From Alligator mississippiensis (taxonomy: Eukaryota > Chordata > Crocodylia > Alligatoridae): a stretch of 64,000 nucleotides of DNA. The notes beneath the pieces are model-generated. The model saw only the letters and a program-made list of their open reading frames with translations, ran no database searches and had not been told where the DNA came from. Positions 11,972 to 24,152 of this stretch are shown piece by piece (within the stretch, counting starts at the first letter, position 1; each line of letters opens with the position of its first letter). Made by a program: the position numbers and the translations under genes. The DNA lies in assembly GCF_030867095.1 (NCBI RefSeq), contig NC_081832.1:59195444-59259443 (forward strand), read 5' to 3'.

Positions 11972-13224
11972 ATCTTGCCTGACCAATTTCATCTCCTTCT
12001 ATGACCAGGTGACATATCACCTGGACAAGGGAGAAGTGATTGACGTCATATATCTGGACTTTAAAAAAGCCTTTGATCTGGTGTCCTATTACCTCCTCAT
12101 GGAAAAATTAGCAACTGTGGCCTTGGCTACACCACAGTCCAATGGCTGGGAAATTGGCTCCGAGATTGGACCCAGACAGTAGTGGTTGATGGTAGTGAAT
12201 CATTATGGCATTCTGTGACCAGTGGTGTCCCCCAAGGCTCTGTCCTTGGACCAGTTCTCTTCAACATCTTTATCAACTACGTGGACATTGGTGTCAGAAG
12301 CGCACTGGCTAAGTTCGTTGATGACACTAAAACTTTGGGGCATAACATCCACACCCAAGGACAGCCTAGTGATCCAGGCTGACTTGGATAAGCTTAGTAA
12401 ATGGGCTGACACAAACCTGATGATGTTCAATACCAATAAATGTAAGGTACTCTACCTCGGAGGGGGGGGGGGGCGGGGGGGGGAACCCCTCAGCATGCTT
12501 ATAGACTCAGCTGTACTATACTTGCTAGCACCCCTGCTGAAAGAGACTTTAGGGTCATGACTGACCACAAGATGAACATGAGCCACCAATGCAATGTCAC
12601 AGCTGGTAAAACAAACAAAACTCTGGTTTGCATCCATAGATGCTTCTCAGGTAAATCTCAGGATGTGATCCTTCTGCTGTACTCAGCATTGGTGAGGCCA
12701 CAGCTGGAGCACTGCATCCAATTCTGGGCTCCGCAATTCAAGAAGGATGTCGAGAAGCTTGAGAAAGTCCAGAAGAGAGCCACACGCATGATCAGAGGGC
12801 AAGATAATAGGCCCTATGAAGAGAAGCTGAGAGCCATGGGACTCTTCAGTCTGGAAAAGCGCAGGCTCAGGGGGGACCTGGTAGCCACCTCTAAGTACAT
12901 AAAGGGTGTTCATCAGGATCTGGGGGAACGTCTGTTAACCAGAGTGCCCCATGGTAAAATAAGGACCAATGGTCATAAACTTCTCCAAGACCATTTTATG
13001 CTAAACGTAAGAAAAGTTTTCTTTACTGTCTGAGCCCCTAAGACCTGGAATAGACTCCCTCCAGAAGTCGTGCAGGCACCTTCTCTGGACTCATTTAAGA
13101 AACGTTTGGATGCTTATCTTGCTGGGATCCTTTGACCCTAGCTGACTTCCTGCCCCTGGGGCAGGGGGCTGGACTTGATGATCTTCAAGGTCCCTTCCAG
13201 CCCTAACCTCTATGAAATCTATAA
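11972..13224 (+). mobile_element. 5'-truncated CR1-family LINE fragment with degenerate reverse transcriptase
   Basis: Conceptual translation shows LINE reverse-transcriptase motifs in order. YLDFKKAFD (motif A) is near 12050. [14 protein letters not shown] (motif B, 12218-12260 region) and FVDDTKT (motif C, near 12318) follow, then the CR1 C-terminal region with LVRPQLEHCIQFWAPQ and later thumb-like sequence to about 13030. Frames are broken: motif A and motif B segments are separated by a stop, and a frameshift and a G-run (12463-12482) interrupt the rest. The copy ends in CTCTATGAAATCTATA, resembling the CR1 8-bp 3' repeat rather than a poly(A) tail. Truncation at the 5' end is typical of CR1. 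It is not functional. Confidence 0.93.
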
Positions 13225-16200
13225 ACTGATCCCAAAAAAATGCAGTCTTGCAGTGCACAACCAAGATCCCATCTTCTGTTAGTTTTACATAAATGTGTGT
13301 GTGTGCGTGTGGTTTGCAGTGTATTTGTTTTGTTTTCTATTAGTTAAATCATTCCTTTTTAAATGCAGAAGCCTTGATGAATGGTCTACAAGGTTGCCAG
13401 TGCACATCTTCTCTGGACCTATTTTAAAATGTTAGGATGAAATGGATTAGGTAACACTATGTTTTAAGAGCAGTGTCTATAACACATGTTGAACTGGTTA
13501 AAGTTTGGAAGGACAGAGCCTAATATATTAATAACATACCCTTAAATCCTAGTCTCAATACAACCCCAGAAAAAAATCATTAACTTATCCTAGCCATGAC
13601 ATTAGCACATACCAGTTGTCTGTGCTCCTCCTCTTCTCATAAACACTCCCTATAAAACTATACACATGCTTAAGCCATGGATACATCTGCACATGTGGCA
13701 CAGGTCCTGGAGGGGCAAGGAACGGGGATGCCTGCACTGTGCACATGACAGGGGGAGAAGTGGTAATCTGAAGACTGTGGCAGGGGGGGAGGGCATTTGC
13801 CCAGGTCTGTAGTCCATATGGTGTGGAGCACCCCAGCAGCCTGGAATTTGGACAGAATGGGGTTTCTCTGGCTGAGGATACAGCCAGGGTCCTTGGTAAG
13901 CTTTTGTAGCCCGAGCTAAAATCAATGCTACCATAATTTTATTGCTAGTTTTAATCTAGGTAGTTTGGATAAAAACATCTCAGTTATGTCCACAAGTGTT
14001 GTAACCACACATTTCACCTTTAGTATAAATATAACTCCTGTCCATATTGGTTTCATTTGTATTTATGCATTTTCCCCACTGCAACCTTTCTGCATAGCTA
14101 TGCTGGTAAACTAGTGGATAAAGTGCATTAGGTCAAGCCCTGTTTCACACCAGTGTACTGTGCATACATTAAAGGTTTATGTTTATGCAATGTATATAGT
14201 TATAGAAGTACAAATTTTCTTAGATACACACTAAGTGCATATATTCACACACACCTAGATCAAAACACACACAGCCCTGAATGTCCACATACAATTCAAT
14301 AATATAACTGTGATGAGAATCTCAGTTTATGTTGCTGAAGTGCACATACACCTGGCAATTTCTGGGAAACTGCAGCTGGAAAAAATCTTCCTGAGAAAGG
14401 GAGTAGTATTGGCACTCCAACCTGCAGTTGTCCCTGGTCTCCTGAGAGGGCTAGAGTGGTGAAGAAAGGCTGCCCCGCCTTTCCCAGATTATATTTATCT
14501 GCTATTTGATCAGTGGCATACATACTTGTTTACAACTTTTTAAGAACACTTAAGACTTTTCAGAACTAAAATGAAACTGTAAAAAAGCCTTTTACCTTCT
14601 AATTTTATGAAAACTCCATATTTTAGATTGGCCTGGATCAAGTGCATTGTCTCCTCTGTATTACAATGCAGCAGTTAAGTAGAATGTTAACAAGCCACAA
14701 ACCTAGACTTGTTACCTGCACTTAGCATAAGTACTGCTGGAGTTTTCAGTAGATTTAATAGATTGATGTTTGTTAGCATTTTAATGGTTGCTGTCTGCCA
14801 TAAGCAACACCTTTTTAAAAGGAGGGTAGATTTCAGAAAGCATTCATCTCACTGTTTTGGAGGAGGAAATCTTCCATTTTACGCCCATCCTTTGCCAGTA
14901 AGCCTGAATTTAACATAACAAAAAGCCTGCTGGGCTGAGTTACTGGATCACAACCTCCCATTAGTTCAAGGGCTGAGTAGTTTCTTTGTATGGCTAGAGG
15001 AGTTCTAGGCTCAAAATTTACTGCCATCCTGCCCTCCCAGGCCCTGGCTATACTAGAGAAATAAACTGTGGCTAAATGACCCGATGGCATAACACTGTTT
15101 GAAAATGCCTGTGGTACAGGATATTTGGTAGTTTTGGCCTTATTTGTAATGGGCTATTTTTAGCTTTGCCAGTCCTGTTTCCTTCTCACCTTTTCTATTG
15201 TAGGTACCTGAAATGTATATTTTTGAAATACAGCCTGGGCCTGGATTACCTTTTATAGGCAAGGGCTATTTGGGGTATGATTTAGTTCACTACTGGGAGG
15301 ATCCCTTCACATGGTCAGATTGCCTATGTGGGAAGACCCAAGGTAAGGAGGCCCCTGGGATTATGTCTGTGCTGCCTTCACTTGGATGCAATACGGTAGT
15401 AGTTTGCCATGGCTCAATTGGGTGAGTTGAACCATCCCTGATTTAGGAAAAGGGCATCTCAGTTTTCTGTGACTCACATCTATTATCACAGTTCCAGGGA
15501 GCTACACTAAAGCAGAGAAGATGAACAGGTATCTAATTTTCTTTCTATGCCCATCTCTCTTCCTGTATCCCTCCAAAATGAAAGATATCTATGAATCATT
15601 TATAGCCTTTGAAAACCTTTTGGGACCCCATTATTATCTCCCCACCACATACACACCAGAATGTACAGAACAATTCTGACATACAAAACTGATATCTCAC
15701 ATCTGAAGCAAAACAGAAATCCTTGCACAGGGAAAGGTTTTGAAGTTAAGGTATTAGTAACTCAGCAGCAACACATATCTGCTCATTATTCCCTACAATA
15801 CTGGCAACAGACATATTCAGCCCTGGGGGCTCTTAAATGGTTGACATTTTGCAAAGCATGATGGCCTCAGGAAATGGTATGCAGGGCTTTAAAATATGGC
15901 CCAACAAAATGTTTAGAGATAGTTAAGACATGAATATTAATGCTGGGTAGTTTTGGAAAAGCCTACCAAATCTGCTTGGGTTTTTGTTTTGTTTTTTAGC
16001 CACAGATCATACAGCACTGAGTCCATCTGCTGTTTCTCCCTGACAGAGACTGACAAAGCTCTCGGCATGCTGGAGAATAAAACAAATCCAGTACCTTTCT
16101 CTAGTACTAACCTCCCTAGAAACATACAATTTTTTCCCCACTCACCCATATATGGTTCATTTCAGATCATGGTAAGGTACATAAAACCAAACTATTCAAG

Positions 16201-17519
16201 TTCTTTTATCTTTCAAAACTTAAATTAACTCATCGACCTACACGTCTAAGGCATTTCATGCCTCTAGTAATTTATGTAGCCCTTTTCATTCTCACGTATT
16301 TATAAATCCTTTGCAAAGTGTAAGTGAGAGATGCTGCAAACAGTAGGCCCAACTACTAGTTTCATCAGCATGAAGACAGTATGAAGCACTATTAAAGCAG
16401 AATGGTAGTTATATGCTCACCTTGCAGTGATACAAATCAATATGCGGCTTGCAGGGCAGCAGAAAGGTGAGTCGGGCCACACTTCTTGCTACACCAGGGC
16501 AACGCGCAGTGTTAAGTGCTATGCTCAGCAGTGGTTTCAGGACCAGGTTCCATTTATACAGATCTCTCCAGTCTTTCTCTGCTGTGAAAGGAGGCTGCAG
16601 CCCCCAGATCTTGGCTTATAGGGTCATACAAGAAAGAATATTGTTTGCATTCTCATAGTGCTCTAACTGCATGGTGCTCAATATTCCTACCATAGGAAAA
16701 TGAAAAGTTGTGGATACTACTAGGCCCTGAAACCATACTGGGGTTGCTTTAAACTGCCAAGACAAAACTTCATTTCTTCCTCATGGCTTTATGCTAGTTT
16801 ACTGACTGAACATTTGAGATGTGGCTACAGTTTATACTCTTCAAAGTACAGGCTTGTAAACTGCTTTGGAATCCTTCAAACAGAAAGTCACTGTGTAAAT
16901 GTAGAGTAATTTACTCCTTAAATCATGTTAAGATTTTCTGATTGATACTTTATCAGCAAATGTCACTGTCAATGGAATATCTATCCCCTTATGAGCACTG
17001 GGGTGATTAATGCCTACAAGTTAGTCTGTGTCTCCTTGCTCTGTTCCTCTTGCACATTTCTCCTTCTGCTCTTCACCTCTTTCCTCTTTCTCCCCTCACC
17101 TACTTAACATGCCAGACTACAAAATAGTGGTTAGATTAGTTAATAACGGACATAGCCTCCAAAGCAGAACTGGATGTCTTAGGGGAGACAAGGTCAAAAC
17201 AAGCCATGATTTCAAACTCGTGAGAAAGCAGAAGTTTTTTTTTAAAAATGGAATCAAAATGCCGTGAAGAGGCCAAACAAATGTCACCATGTTTGTCCTG
17301 CTCTCATTGCGCCCCACTTCTCGGTCCATATATTGAGTCTTTTCTTCTTTCTCCAGCACAGGACAACGTCCGTAACTGTCCCCTTGTTTAAAAAAAAAAA
17401 AAAAAAAGGCTGTAATTAACTCCCTCTACAGCACTCGCTCTTTCAGACTTTCATTCTCTGACGGGCCATTATATTTTCCCCTTCAGGGTTTCCTCAGCCT
17501 CTCTTCCAGGCCCCCCCTG
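13225..17519. other. intergenic sequence upstream of the PWWP2A CpG island
   Basis: About 4.3 kb with no supportable exon. It includes a (GT)-rich stretch near 13294-13312 and an A-run at about 17389-17407. Open frames are short and look random. Confidence 0.55.
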
Positions 17520-18142
17520 GCCCTCGCCATGCTCCATCCCTTTGCAAAGCTGCCTGCCCCCCGCATTGCTGGAGGCGACGAGATGCTTGGACCTAGGAGG
17601 CAGGCATCAGACAGACCCCGCCCGGTGCTCGGCGCTGTACACGGCGCCGTGAGGAAACAGCCCGTCCCAATGGCTCATGAAAGGACCACCTCAGTCTCTA
17701 CCCCCTTCAACCCCGAGCGCGCACGACAAGCCAAGGGCAGCTCGCGCCTCACGCCCTGGCCAGTGTTTGATCGACATCACAGCTTTCCAATGACCAGCCT
17801 CCCAGTGGGTGAGGGGAGAGGTCTCCCCAGAGCCAATGGAAAGGCACATTTGCCCCGAAGGCCCGCCCCCCGGTCTTTCACGGCGTGTGAAGCCTTAAGC
17901 TCCACCCCTCCTTCCTCTTCCCGACTCCGGAATGAATGAAGTCTGCGCCGGCCAATAAGAAGTTGCTGCTGGTCTTGACGGACGTCTCCGCCCGCCGGTA
18001 GAAAGAGAGAAACGCGCCGCCGCCGCCAATAGCACCCCAGCGACGAGCGAGGGGGGCGGGCCCTGCCCTCCCAGGCAGGCGGAGGAGGCCGCGGTTATCG
18101 ATCCCTCTGCTGGAGGGAGGCGGCGGCGAAGCAGCAAAGAAA
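17520..18142 (+). promoter_or_regulatory. PWWP2A: CpG-island promoter and 5' UTR region of PWWP2A
   Basis: Base composition changes sharply here from AT-rich to GC- and CpG-rich, continuing through exon 1 to about 19.1 kb. Five CCAAT boxes occur in the same orientation: 17667-17671, 17787-17791, 17833-17837, 17952-17956 and 18026-18030. A GC box (GGGGCGGG) is at 18053-18060, about 85 bases before the start codon. There is no obvious TATA box, which fits a broad housekeeping-type promoter. The CCAAT boxes are candidate NF-Y sites by consensus only. The transcription start and the 5' UTR extent cannot be fixed from sequence. Confidence 0.75.
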
Positions 18143-18825
18143 ATGGCGGCCGTGGCTGCGGAGGCGGCAGCGACTGCAGCGGTGCCGGGTGACGGAGGAG
18201 CCGGCGAGGCCGAGCCCGAGATGGAGCCGATCCCGGGCAGCGAGGCCGGCGCGGACCCGCTCCCCGCCGCCGCCGAGGCCGTGGAGTCGGCGGTGGCCGA
18301 CGGGGAGGAGGCCGAGGGCGGGAAGCCCGCGCCGGGGGAGGCCGAGCAGCCGCCACCGCCGGTGCACCTGGCCCGCAGCCCGGCGGGGACGGCCGCGGAG
18401 AGGACGGAGCCGCCGGCCGAGCGGGGCTCGCCCCGGGCCGAGCGCGACGAGGAGCCGCAGCCGCAGCCCTGCCCGCCGCCTGCTGGGCACCCGCGCCTGC
18501 CCGCGGAGCCGCCGCAGCCCTGCCCGCCGGCCGCGCCCGAGCCCCAGCCCCAGCCCCAGCCCGAGCCCGGGGAGGAGCCGCGCCGGCCGGAGGAGGAGGA
18601 GCCGGATGCTGCTGCCGCTGCCGCCGCCGCAGCCGAGCAGCCGGAGCCCCCCGTGCCCGCGGCCCCTGCCGGGGGGGAGGCGGAGGGGGCGGCGCCGCCG
18701 CCGCTTCTGCTGCCCGGCTCGGAGGTGCGGGTCACCCTGGATCACATCATCGAGGACGCGCTCGTGGTCTCGTTCCGCCTGGGAGAGAAGCTCTTCTCGG
18801 GGGTCCTCATGGACCTCTCCAAAAG
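18143..18825 (+). CDS. PWWP2A: PWWP2A coding exon 1 (residues 1-227 plus two bases of codon 228)
   Basis: First coding exon of PWWP domain-containing protein 2A, a nuclear chromatin reader known to bind H2A.Z nucleosomes and to recruit an MTA1-HDAC-RBBP form of the NuRD machinery. The start is chosen because AAAGAAAATGG has A at -3 and G at +4 and because the N-terminus MAAVAAEAAATAA fits the known family. Residues 1-190 are low-complexity and rich in Pro, Glu and Ala, with a PQPQPQPEP run and nine alanines at 156-164. Residues 192-228 (GSEVRVTLDHIIEDALVVSF onward) are the conserved segment that ends the exon. The donor is AAAAG|GTGAGA at 18826. Joined to 37408 the frame continues as SKR-FGPHGIP. 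The exon is longer than I recall for human, all of it in the low-complexity part. Confidence 0.95.
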
Positions 18826-19099
18826 GTGAGAGAGGGAGGGAGGGAGGGAGGTCGCGGACCCCCCGCCCCGTGTTAACCGCCGGCCGCTTTCCTTCCCGTG
18901 GGGAGGGCAAGTCTGGGGTCCGGCCCGGGGCACGCCCAGCCCCGCGGGAACGGGAGGCAGGCGGCTGGGATTCCTGGGCTTCTTCCTCGCTGTGGCCTGG
19001 AGGGAAGAATCTCTCCCTCTTCCCCGCTTCTTGCTCCCTCTCCGTGTCGGGGGCCGGTCCTTGTCTCGTCCCCTGTAGTTCGTTTCCCTTGGACACAAT

Positions 19100-22000
19100 A
19101 CCTTGATGCCAAGTGGCCGCCACTGCCTTATGCTGTGGCCTTGGGCTGAGTGGGAAGAAGTGAGGAGAGAGGCCCCCTTTCCTCCTGGTCCTCCTCCTAG
19201 CAGAATCAAAGCTGATCCAGGCTTGCCCCCTCCCTTCCCCCCAGTTCTGTGCTGACAAAACGACTGGCCTGGTGGGAATGGGAGAAGAGGGAGACAGGAA
19301 GAAGGAAGAGCACATGGGCGCTCCCTCCAGCTCATTTGGGATTCATCTTGGGCCTTGGCTGTCCCTCCCTGCTGGCAGCAGGGACCTGGAGCTGCAGAGC
19401 TCCATCTGAGCCTGCCCAGATCTGGGATGTTCAGGCCCAGAGTTGGCTGGCATCTAAATAGCAGCTTGTGTTGCCTGGGCTACTTCATAGTCCATGCTGA
19501 AAGCACATTATCTTTCGGAGTGGAGGCTATTGCACCCCTAAAGTGTGATTACTAGTACTAATTGCTCCTTGTGTTTAGTTTATGGGGAGTGGCTCTTAAT
19601 TACACTTAGGAAACAGGCTTTTTCTTTCAAGAAACTGTTGTCCACCATAAAGTAAATGTGGGCCTGAAGAGGAAAAATTGTGTGTGTATTTTTTGATAGC
19701 TTAGTTTCCAAAAACTTTTACCTGTAGGAGAGCTGCACATCCTTCTAGGAGCAATAGTGGGAACATTTGGAAAATACTTAGGGATATACTCCATCCTTTT
19801 CAATGGTTGCATTTTAAAAATTTCAGCATCCTGGAGGTGTATGAGACCGATGAGGCTTTCTTATTGTCTTAAACTGAGTGACATGCAGAAAGTATACAGC
19901 ATAAACCTTGAACGACAAAACTAAAAATGTTCTTAAGCTTTAATCCTCGAAGTTGTAGTGATGTAAGTAAATTAACTTTTAAAAATTGTCTTTTAAATGA
20001 GAAGGTGTAAATTGACACCTGTTCTGTAATTTTGTAGTCTGAGGATTTTTAGTGCTCCTTAAAGAAGGTCACGCTACCTCCCTTTCTTTAGTCTTGCCCT
20101 GAGCCTGGCTTTCTTCCTTCCTTCTCTTTTGGAACAAGGTATTTAAAGACCCTAAATATAAATTCCATGAACAAGTTAGCAACATCTTGGGGGTGGTATT
20201 TGAGGGGAAGAGGGGAAGTCACAGGAGTGAGTTCTGCAATTCTCAGTTTAAGCGTATAGCATTTGAAAGAGATGTACCTACATTTTCATTTCAATTTGCT
20301 TTGGAGGTGATCTGCAAATATGCACATTTGGTATAATTTAAAAAAAATGAAACAAACCTCCTCAAGCAGGTGAAGGGGATGTTCAATCATGTCTTTTTCT
20401 TTTGTAGGTCTGAAGTCCAGACCCTCAGAATCTCTCTTTCTCACTCAGTTCAGTCCCTTGTGCTATGTGGGTGACAGCACTTGCCTTTAAATGACTCTGG
20501 ATTCTGTATGTATGAGTAAGGAAAATCCTGACTTTTTCCTCCTACAAAATTATGTCTTATTAAGCACCTATATTTGTCCCTTCAAAGCAGTGTGACTGGG
20601 GATTCCCTGTGCATCACTGAGGATCCTCCGTTGAATCCCTGTGAAGCACATGGCCCTGCATGTGGAAGTGGTTGTGCTAACTAGGAGGGGCCCCTCCTTT
20701 GTTCCCTTGCATTGTGCTCTCAGTTGAGGCATGCTTCCTAGATTGCCCTGTGAACTTTATTTGAATAGTAGAGGGAGATTCTCATTGCAGAGAAACTGGA
20801 ACAGGTAGTACAACCAAGCATTGCATTACTTGCATGTAAGCTTCTGAGGAGATGATGATGCCTTTTTGTCTTGCTTATTTTGATACAAATCCCAAACTAT
20901 GGAGGGCTCCCCCTTGCCTTGGGAGTCATTGCTTGGACTCCTGTAAAATCAGCTAGTTTTGGAGGGGTTAGGGAGTAAGAATTTGGCTTACTAATGTACC
21001 AGCTCTGCAGTGTCTGGGGTAATGACACTGTTGAATGTGAGAGAGTGAGCAAAGACCTGGGCTCATACCCAGAGGAAAGGAATGGTAAGTAAACTCTAGA
21101 AGGGCATGGAGAGCTTGTTTAAATGTTAGAAAAGCCTACATTACAGATGATAAAAGCTAATATTGTTGCATTAACTTGTATAGATCTTAAGGTGTAGACA
21201 TGGCTTGTTTCTGCTTTTAGGCAGTTCTGTCAATTCAGAGGACTGTCATAATTGAACAGCGTATCTATTTATGTATGCATATATTTTCCCCATTGCTCTT
21301 ATCCATAAAAGATAGCACGACCTAGTCAAAAGTTGTATACATTTTAATAAACTTTCCTCTCTTCTGTGGAACTCTTGTTTACTGAGAATTGCCTTCCATG
21401 AAGCACTCCTAATAATTATCCCAGAGGGGAAAAGGGAGAACCAGCCAAAACCCTAACAAGCATGGATTAGCTTGAAATCATGGGAATTCCCTTGAGAGAG
21501 ATTTAGCTGTGGGAGCCTGTCTCTAACCTGTTCATCCAGATATGTGGGAAAGTTTATATAAACATTCTCGGTGCAAATGTGGCTGCTTCATTCAGCTTGT
21601 TACTTCTTTAGATTCTTAAACTTAGCTATGAAATCTGGATGAGTTTTAGAGCAAGATAGATTGGTCTGGCATTTTAAAAGATGACCAGCAGCATTGGTTA
21701 CAGGTGCTAATACCTTGCACAGACTGCACTGGAGGAAAACTTTCTGCCCTGCATTGTGAACATTGATAGACTTCCATTTTTGGCAGAAGGCAATAAGGGT
21801 GCTATTTGCCTTATTAACGTATTGCAGAGAGTTTGAAGGATTAATGTGTGCTTTTAAAAAAATACTGCAGGCAGGTTTATTGCCCTTCTAAGGTTGAGTG
21901 CTTTGTCACTTCTGTAATATGGGATGAAAGAACAACCAAAATGCCTTTAAGTGTTTCTCTGAAAGCTGCTTCTACTTCTCTTTCCACTATGCTAGCTTTT

Positions 22001-22137
22001 GTATTTGTTTCAGCAGATCCATGTGATGTCCATACTGGAACTTAAAGGAACTTAGTTAAGACTGACAAGTTTTAAACAAACCAAAATCTTATTCTGTATT
22101 CTACTCTAAATAGTGTGTGTACCTAGTATTTATGTTC
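19100..22137. other. intron 1 sequence, no further feature recognised
   Basis: After the CpG island the intron becomes AT-rich. No repeat boundary with TSD or second copy was found in this stretch. Confidence 0.55.
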
Positions 22138-22145
22138 CTCATCAC

Positions 22146-22376
22146 CAGGGATCCTGGTTTTCACTGATTTAAAAAAAAAAACAAAAAAACAACAAAATAC
22201 AAACCCCAGTTTTTGGGTTAAAGTAACCCAAAATCCACATTTTTCCATTATTAAAATGAAACAAGAGCTAGAAATGGCGTTTCACTTTGATCATGGAAAA
22301 ATGTGGATTTTGAGTTACTTTTTAAACCCCAAAACTGGATCTTATTTTTTTTAATCTGAGAAAGCAGGGATCCTGG
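22146..22376. mobile_element. palindromic hAT-like MITE, family 2 copy 1, perfect 8-bp TSD
   Basis: Identical octamers CTCATCAC at 22138-22145 and 22377-22384 bound a 231-bp element that begins and ends with CAGGGATCCTGG-type sequence. It is nearly one long inverted repeat. AGTAACCCAAAATCCAC with TTTTTCCAT on the left pairs with ATGGAAAAATGTGGATTTTG on the right, around a short centre near 22265. No coding capacity. A second copy is at 25138-25371. Confidence 0.88.
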
Positions 22377-22384
22377 CTCATCAC

Positions 22385-22990
22385 TAATACAAGTGTCTCG
22401 TTTATTATTGCATTTTATCTACACAACATCCTTGGGAGGTAAAGTAGTACTGCATATGCTGTTATAACTGGTGATATGATGTACAGAATCAGCCCGGTAA
22501 GAAGTCTTGATGCTGGGCTGGGAGATGGAGCCCTGATCTTTGAAATTCCAGGCCTAAGTAGTAGAAACTTTGTATCCATAGCCTGGTTTAAATTTTTAAG
22601 AAAAAATATTTTTGAACCTCTGCTGCTGTTCAAGTGGGCCAATTCAAGAACATCACACTAGGGCTCACTTTCCTTTTTCTTGTTTTTTGTTTTTTTTTTT
22701 GTTAAAATGCTTGTCTGCCCTTCATTTTTAACATCATTATTTTCTTGCCTGACCTTCCTCTGACCATTCGAGAAGACATGAGGGCTCTTCAGTGCAATGC
22801 AGAAGTGGTGAAGTTTTGCTAGTGCATGAGATGTGAAGCTCAGTCAGCATCAGAACAAGGAAACTAACTGCACAAAGTAAATGGGCTTAGTGAAATGTAT
22901 AACACTTCAGTTATAGTAATGCATACCGCTTGTAAAATGGCAGGTAAATTATCAATGGGATGTGCCTAAGTTAATGATAAGATGCCATGC
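22385..22990. other. intron 1 sequence, no feature recognised
   Basis: AT-rich spacer between two DNA transposons, with a T-rich run at about 22678-22700. Confidence 0.55.
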
Positions 22991-22998
22991 TTAGGAAG

Positions 22999-24144
22999 TA
23001 AAGGTGCACTAATATATTGGTGCCATATTATCTTGGCACCAATAAAAGGAAAGTTAACCTTATCTGCTATTGTCTTTTTTTTGTCTGGTGTAGCCAATAA
23101 TGTCACCGATAAATATGTGTGTCTTCTAGCTGGGGGGTCCCCAGATGCTGTGTGCGTGCATGCAGCTGTATCAATGCATGTGGTTGGGAATGCAGCCAGG
23201 CAGCACAGAGAGCTGCATCCTGCAGGTAAGTCTGTGGAGGGGAAAGGGGGAGGAGGGGCAGTAGATTGAGGCCCCCATGGTGAGGGAGGGCAGGGGTTGA
23301 GGCTGGGGGTGCTGCCCAGCCAGGGCAGTGAATGGGACCTGGGGCAGGGAGTAGGACAGAGCTGTGGGGGGCTCGTTCAGGGGGCATGGGTGGGTGGGGA
23401 ATTGGAAGGGGAAGCAGCTCCCTGCTGCTGCCCTGGGAGAGGCATGGGGGGAGGGGCATGTGCCCTCCCAGATTTGTGCACGGGGGGAATGCAGGCTGCT
23501 CACTGTGGGCTTGGGGCTCTTTGCTCCTAGCGACCTTTTTGTCCTGGGGGCTCTGTGTTGGCCATGTATCCCCTGCCCTCCTAGCAGCGGTGGGGGCATC
23601 AAGTTGCGTTCCCACTGCTGGATGAGCAGGGGGCCAGTGGCAGATGCAGGGCACCTGGGGCAAAGGCAGCAGGGTGGAGAGCCCAGAGCCCACAGTGAGG
23701 GCAGATGTGGACTGCTCACCCCTCTCGGCTCTGCTCCGTTGAAAAGCATGCCCCCATTTAAAAATGGTGGCGGTGGCATGTGAACTAAAGCTCATTTGAC
23801 ATGCTTAGTTGAAGCACCCCCACCACCATTTTTAAGAGCTGGGATGCTGATCCCCTGGATGAGCCTCCCACATCTCTGTCCCATTCCTTGCCCCAGGTCC
23901 TATTCATTGCCCTAGCTGGGCAGCACCCTCAGCCCCTGCTCCACTCTCTTCCTCACTGTGGAGGCCTCTGTCTGTCCCCTCTCCCATGCCCTTTCCCCTC
24001 CACAGACCTATCTGCAGGCCAATGCTTTCCATGCTGCCTGGCTGCATTCCTGTAAATCGGTTATTGGATCGGTATCGGCCAATATGGCTGGTTAATAATC
24101 AGCTGTCAGTAACGGCCAAGAAAATCTTTATCGGTGCACGCCTA
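22999..24144. mobile_element. 1.15-kb hAT-like element with long internal inverted arms
   Basis: The left end TAAAGGTGCAC and right end GTGCACGCCTA are inverted complements with mismatches. Flanks TTAGGAAGT (22991-22999) and TTAGAAGT (24145-24152) look like an 8-bp TSD with one indel. Inside, about 180 bases at 23189-23367 (from GAATGCAGCCAGGCAGCA) reappear inverted at about 23876-24051, with high identity around GGGTGCTGCCCAGC and GGACCTGGGGCA. The interior is GC-rich and holds a smaller inverted pair around 23753-23843 (CCATTTAAAAATGG region). Several long open frames on both strands are by-products of GC-rich palindromic sequence. No transposase recognised. Confidence 0.7.
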
Positions 24145-24152
24145 TTAGAAGT

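Noticed and set aside
17529-17939. 136-residue frame upstream of exon 1
   Set aside because: It lies in the CpG-island promoter, has no family similarity, and ends 200 bases before the supported PWWP2A start. Chance frame in GC-rich DNA.
18189-19106. 305-residue + strand frame overlapping exon 1
   Set aside because: It is the +1 frame of the same GC-rich exon, Arg/Pro/Ser-rich, and runs into the intron. The family-matching frame is the one starting at 18143.
18095-19315. Very long open frames on the - strand (285-406 residues) opposite PWWP2A exon 1
   Set aside because: They consist of Ala/Gly/Arg/Ser-rich low-complexity sequence and mirror a GC-rich, CpG-rich exon in which stop codons are rare. 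They show no domain.
23103-23795. Open frames of up to 230 residues on both strands inside 22999-24144
   Set aside because: They lie within an inverted-repeat, GC-rich transposon and show no transposase or other domain.
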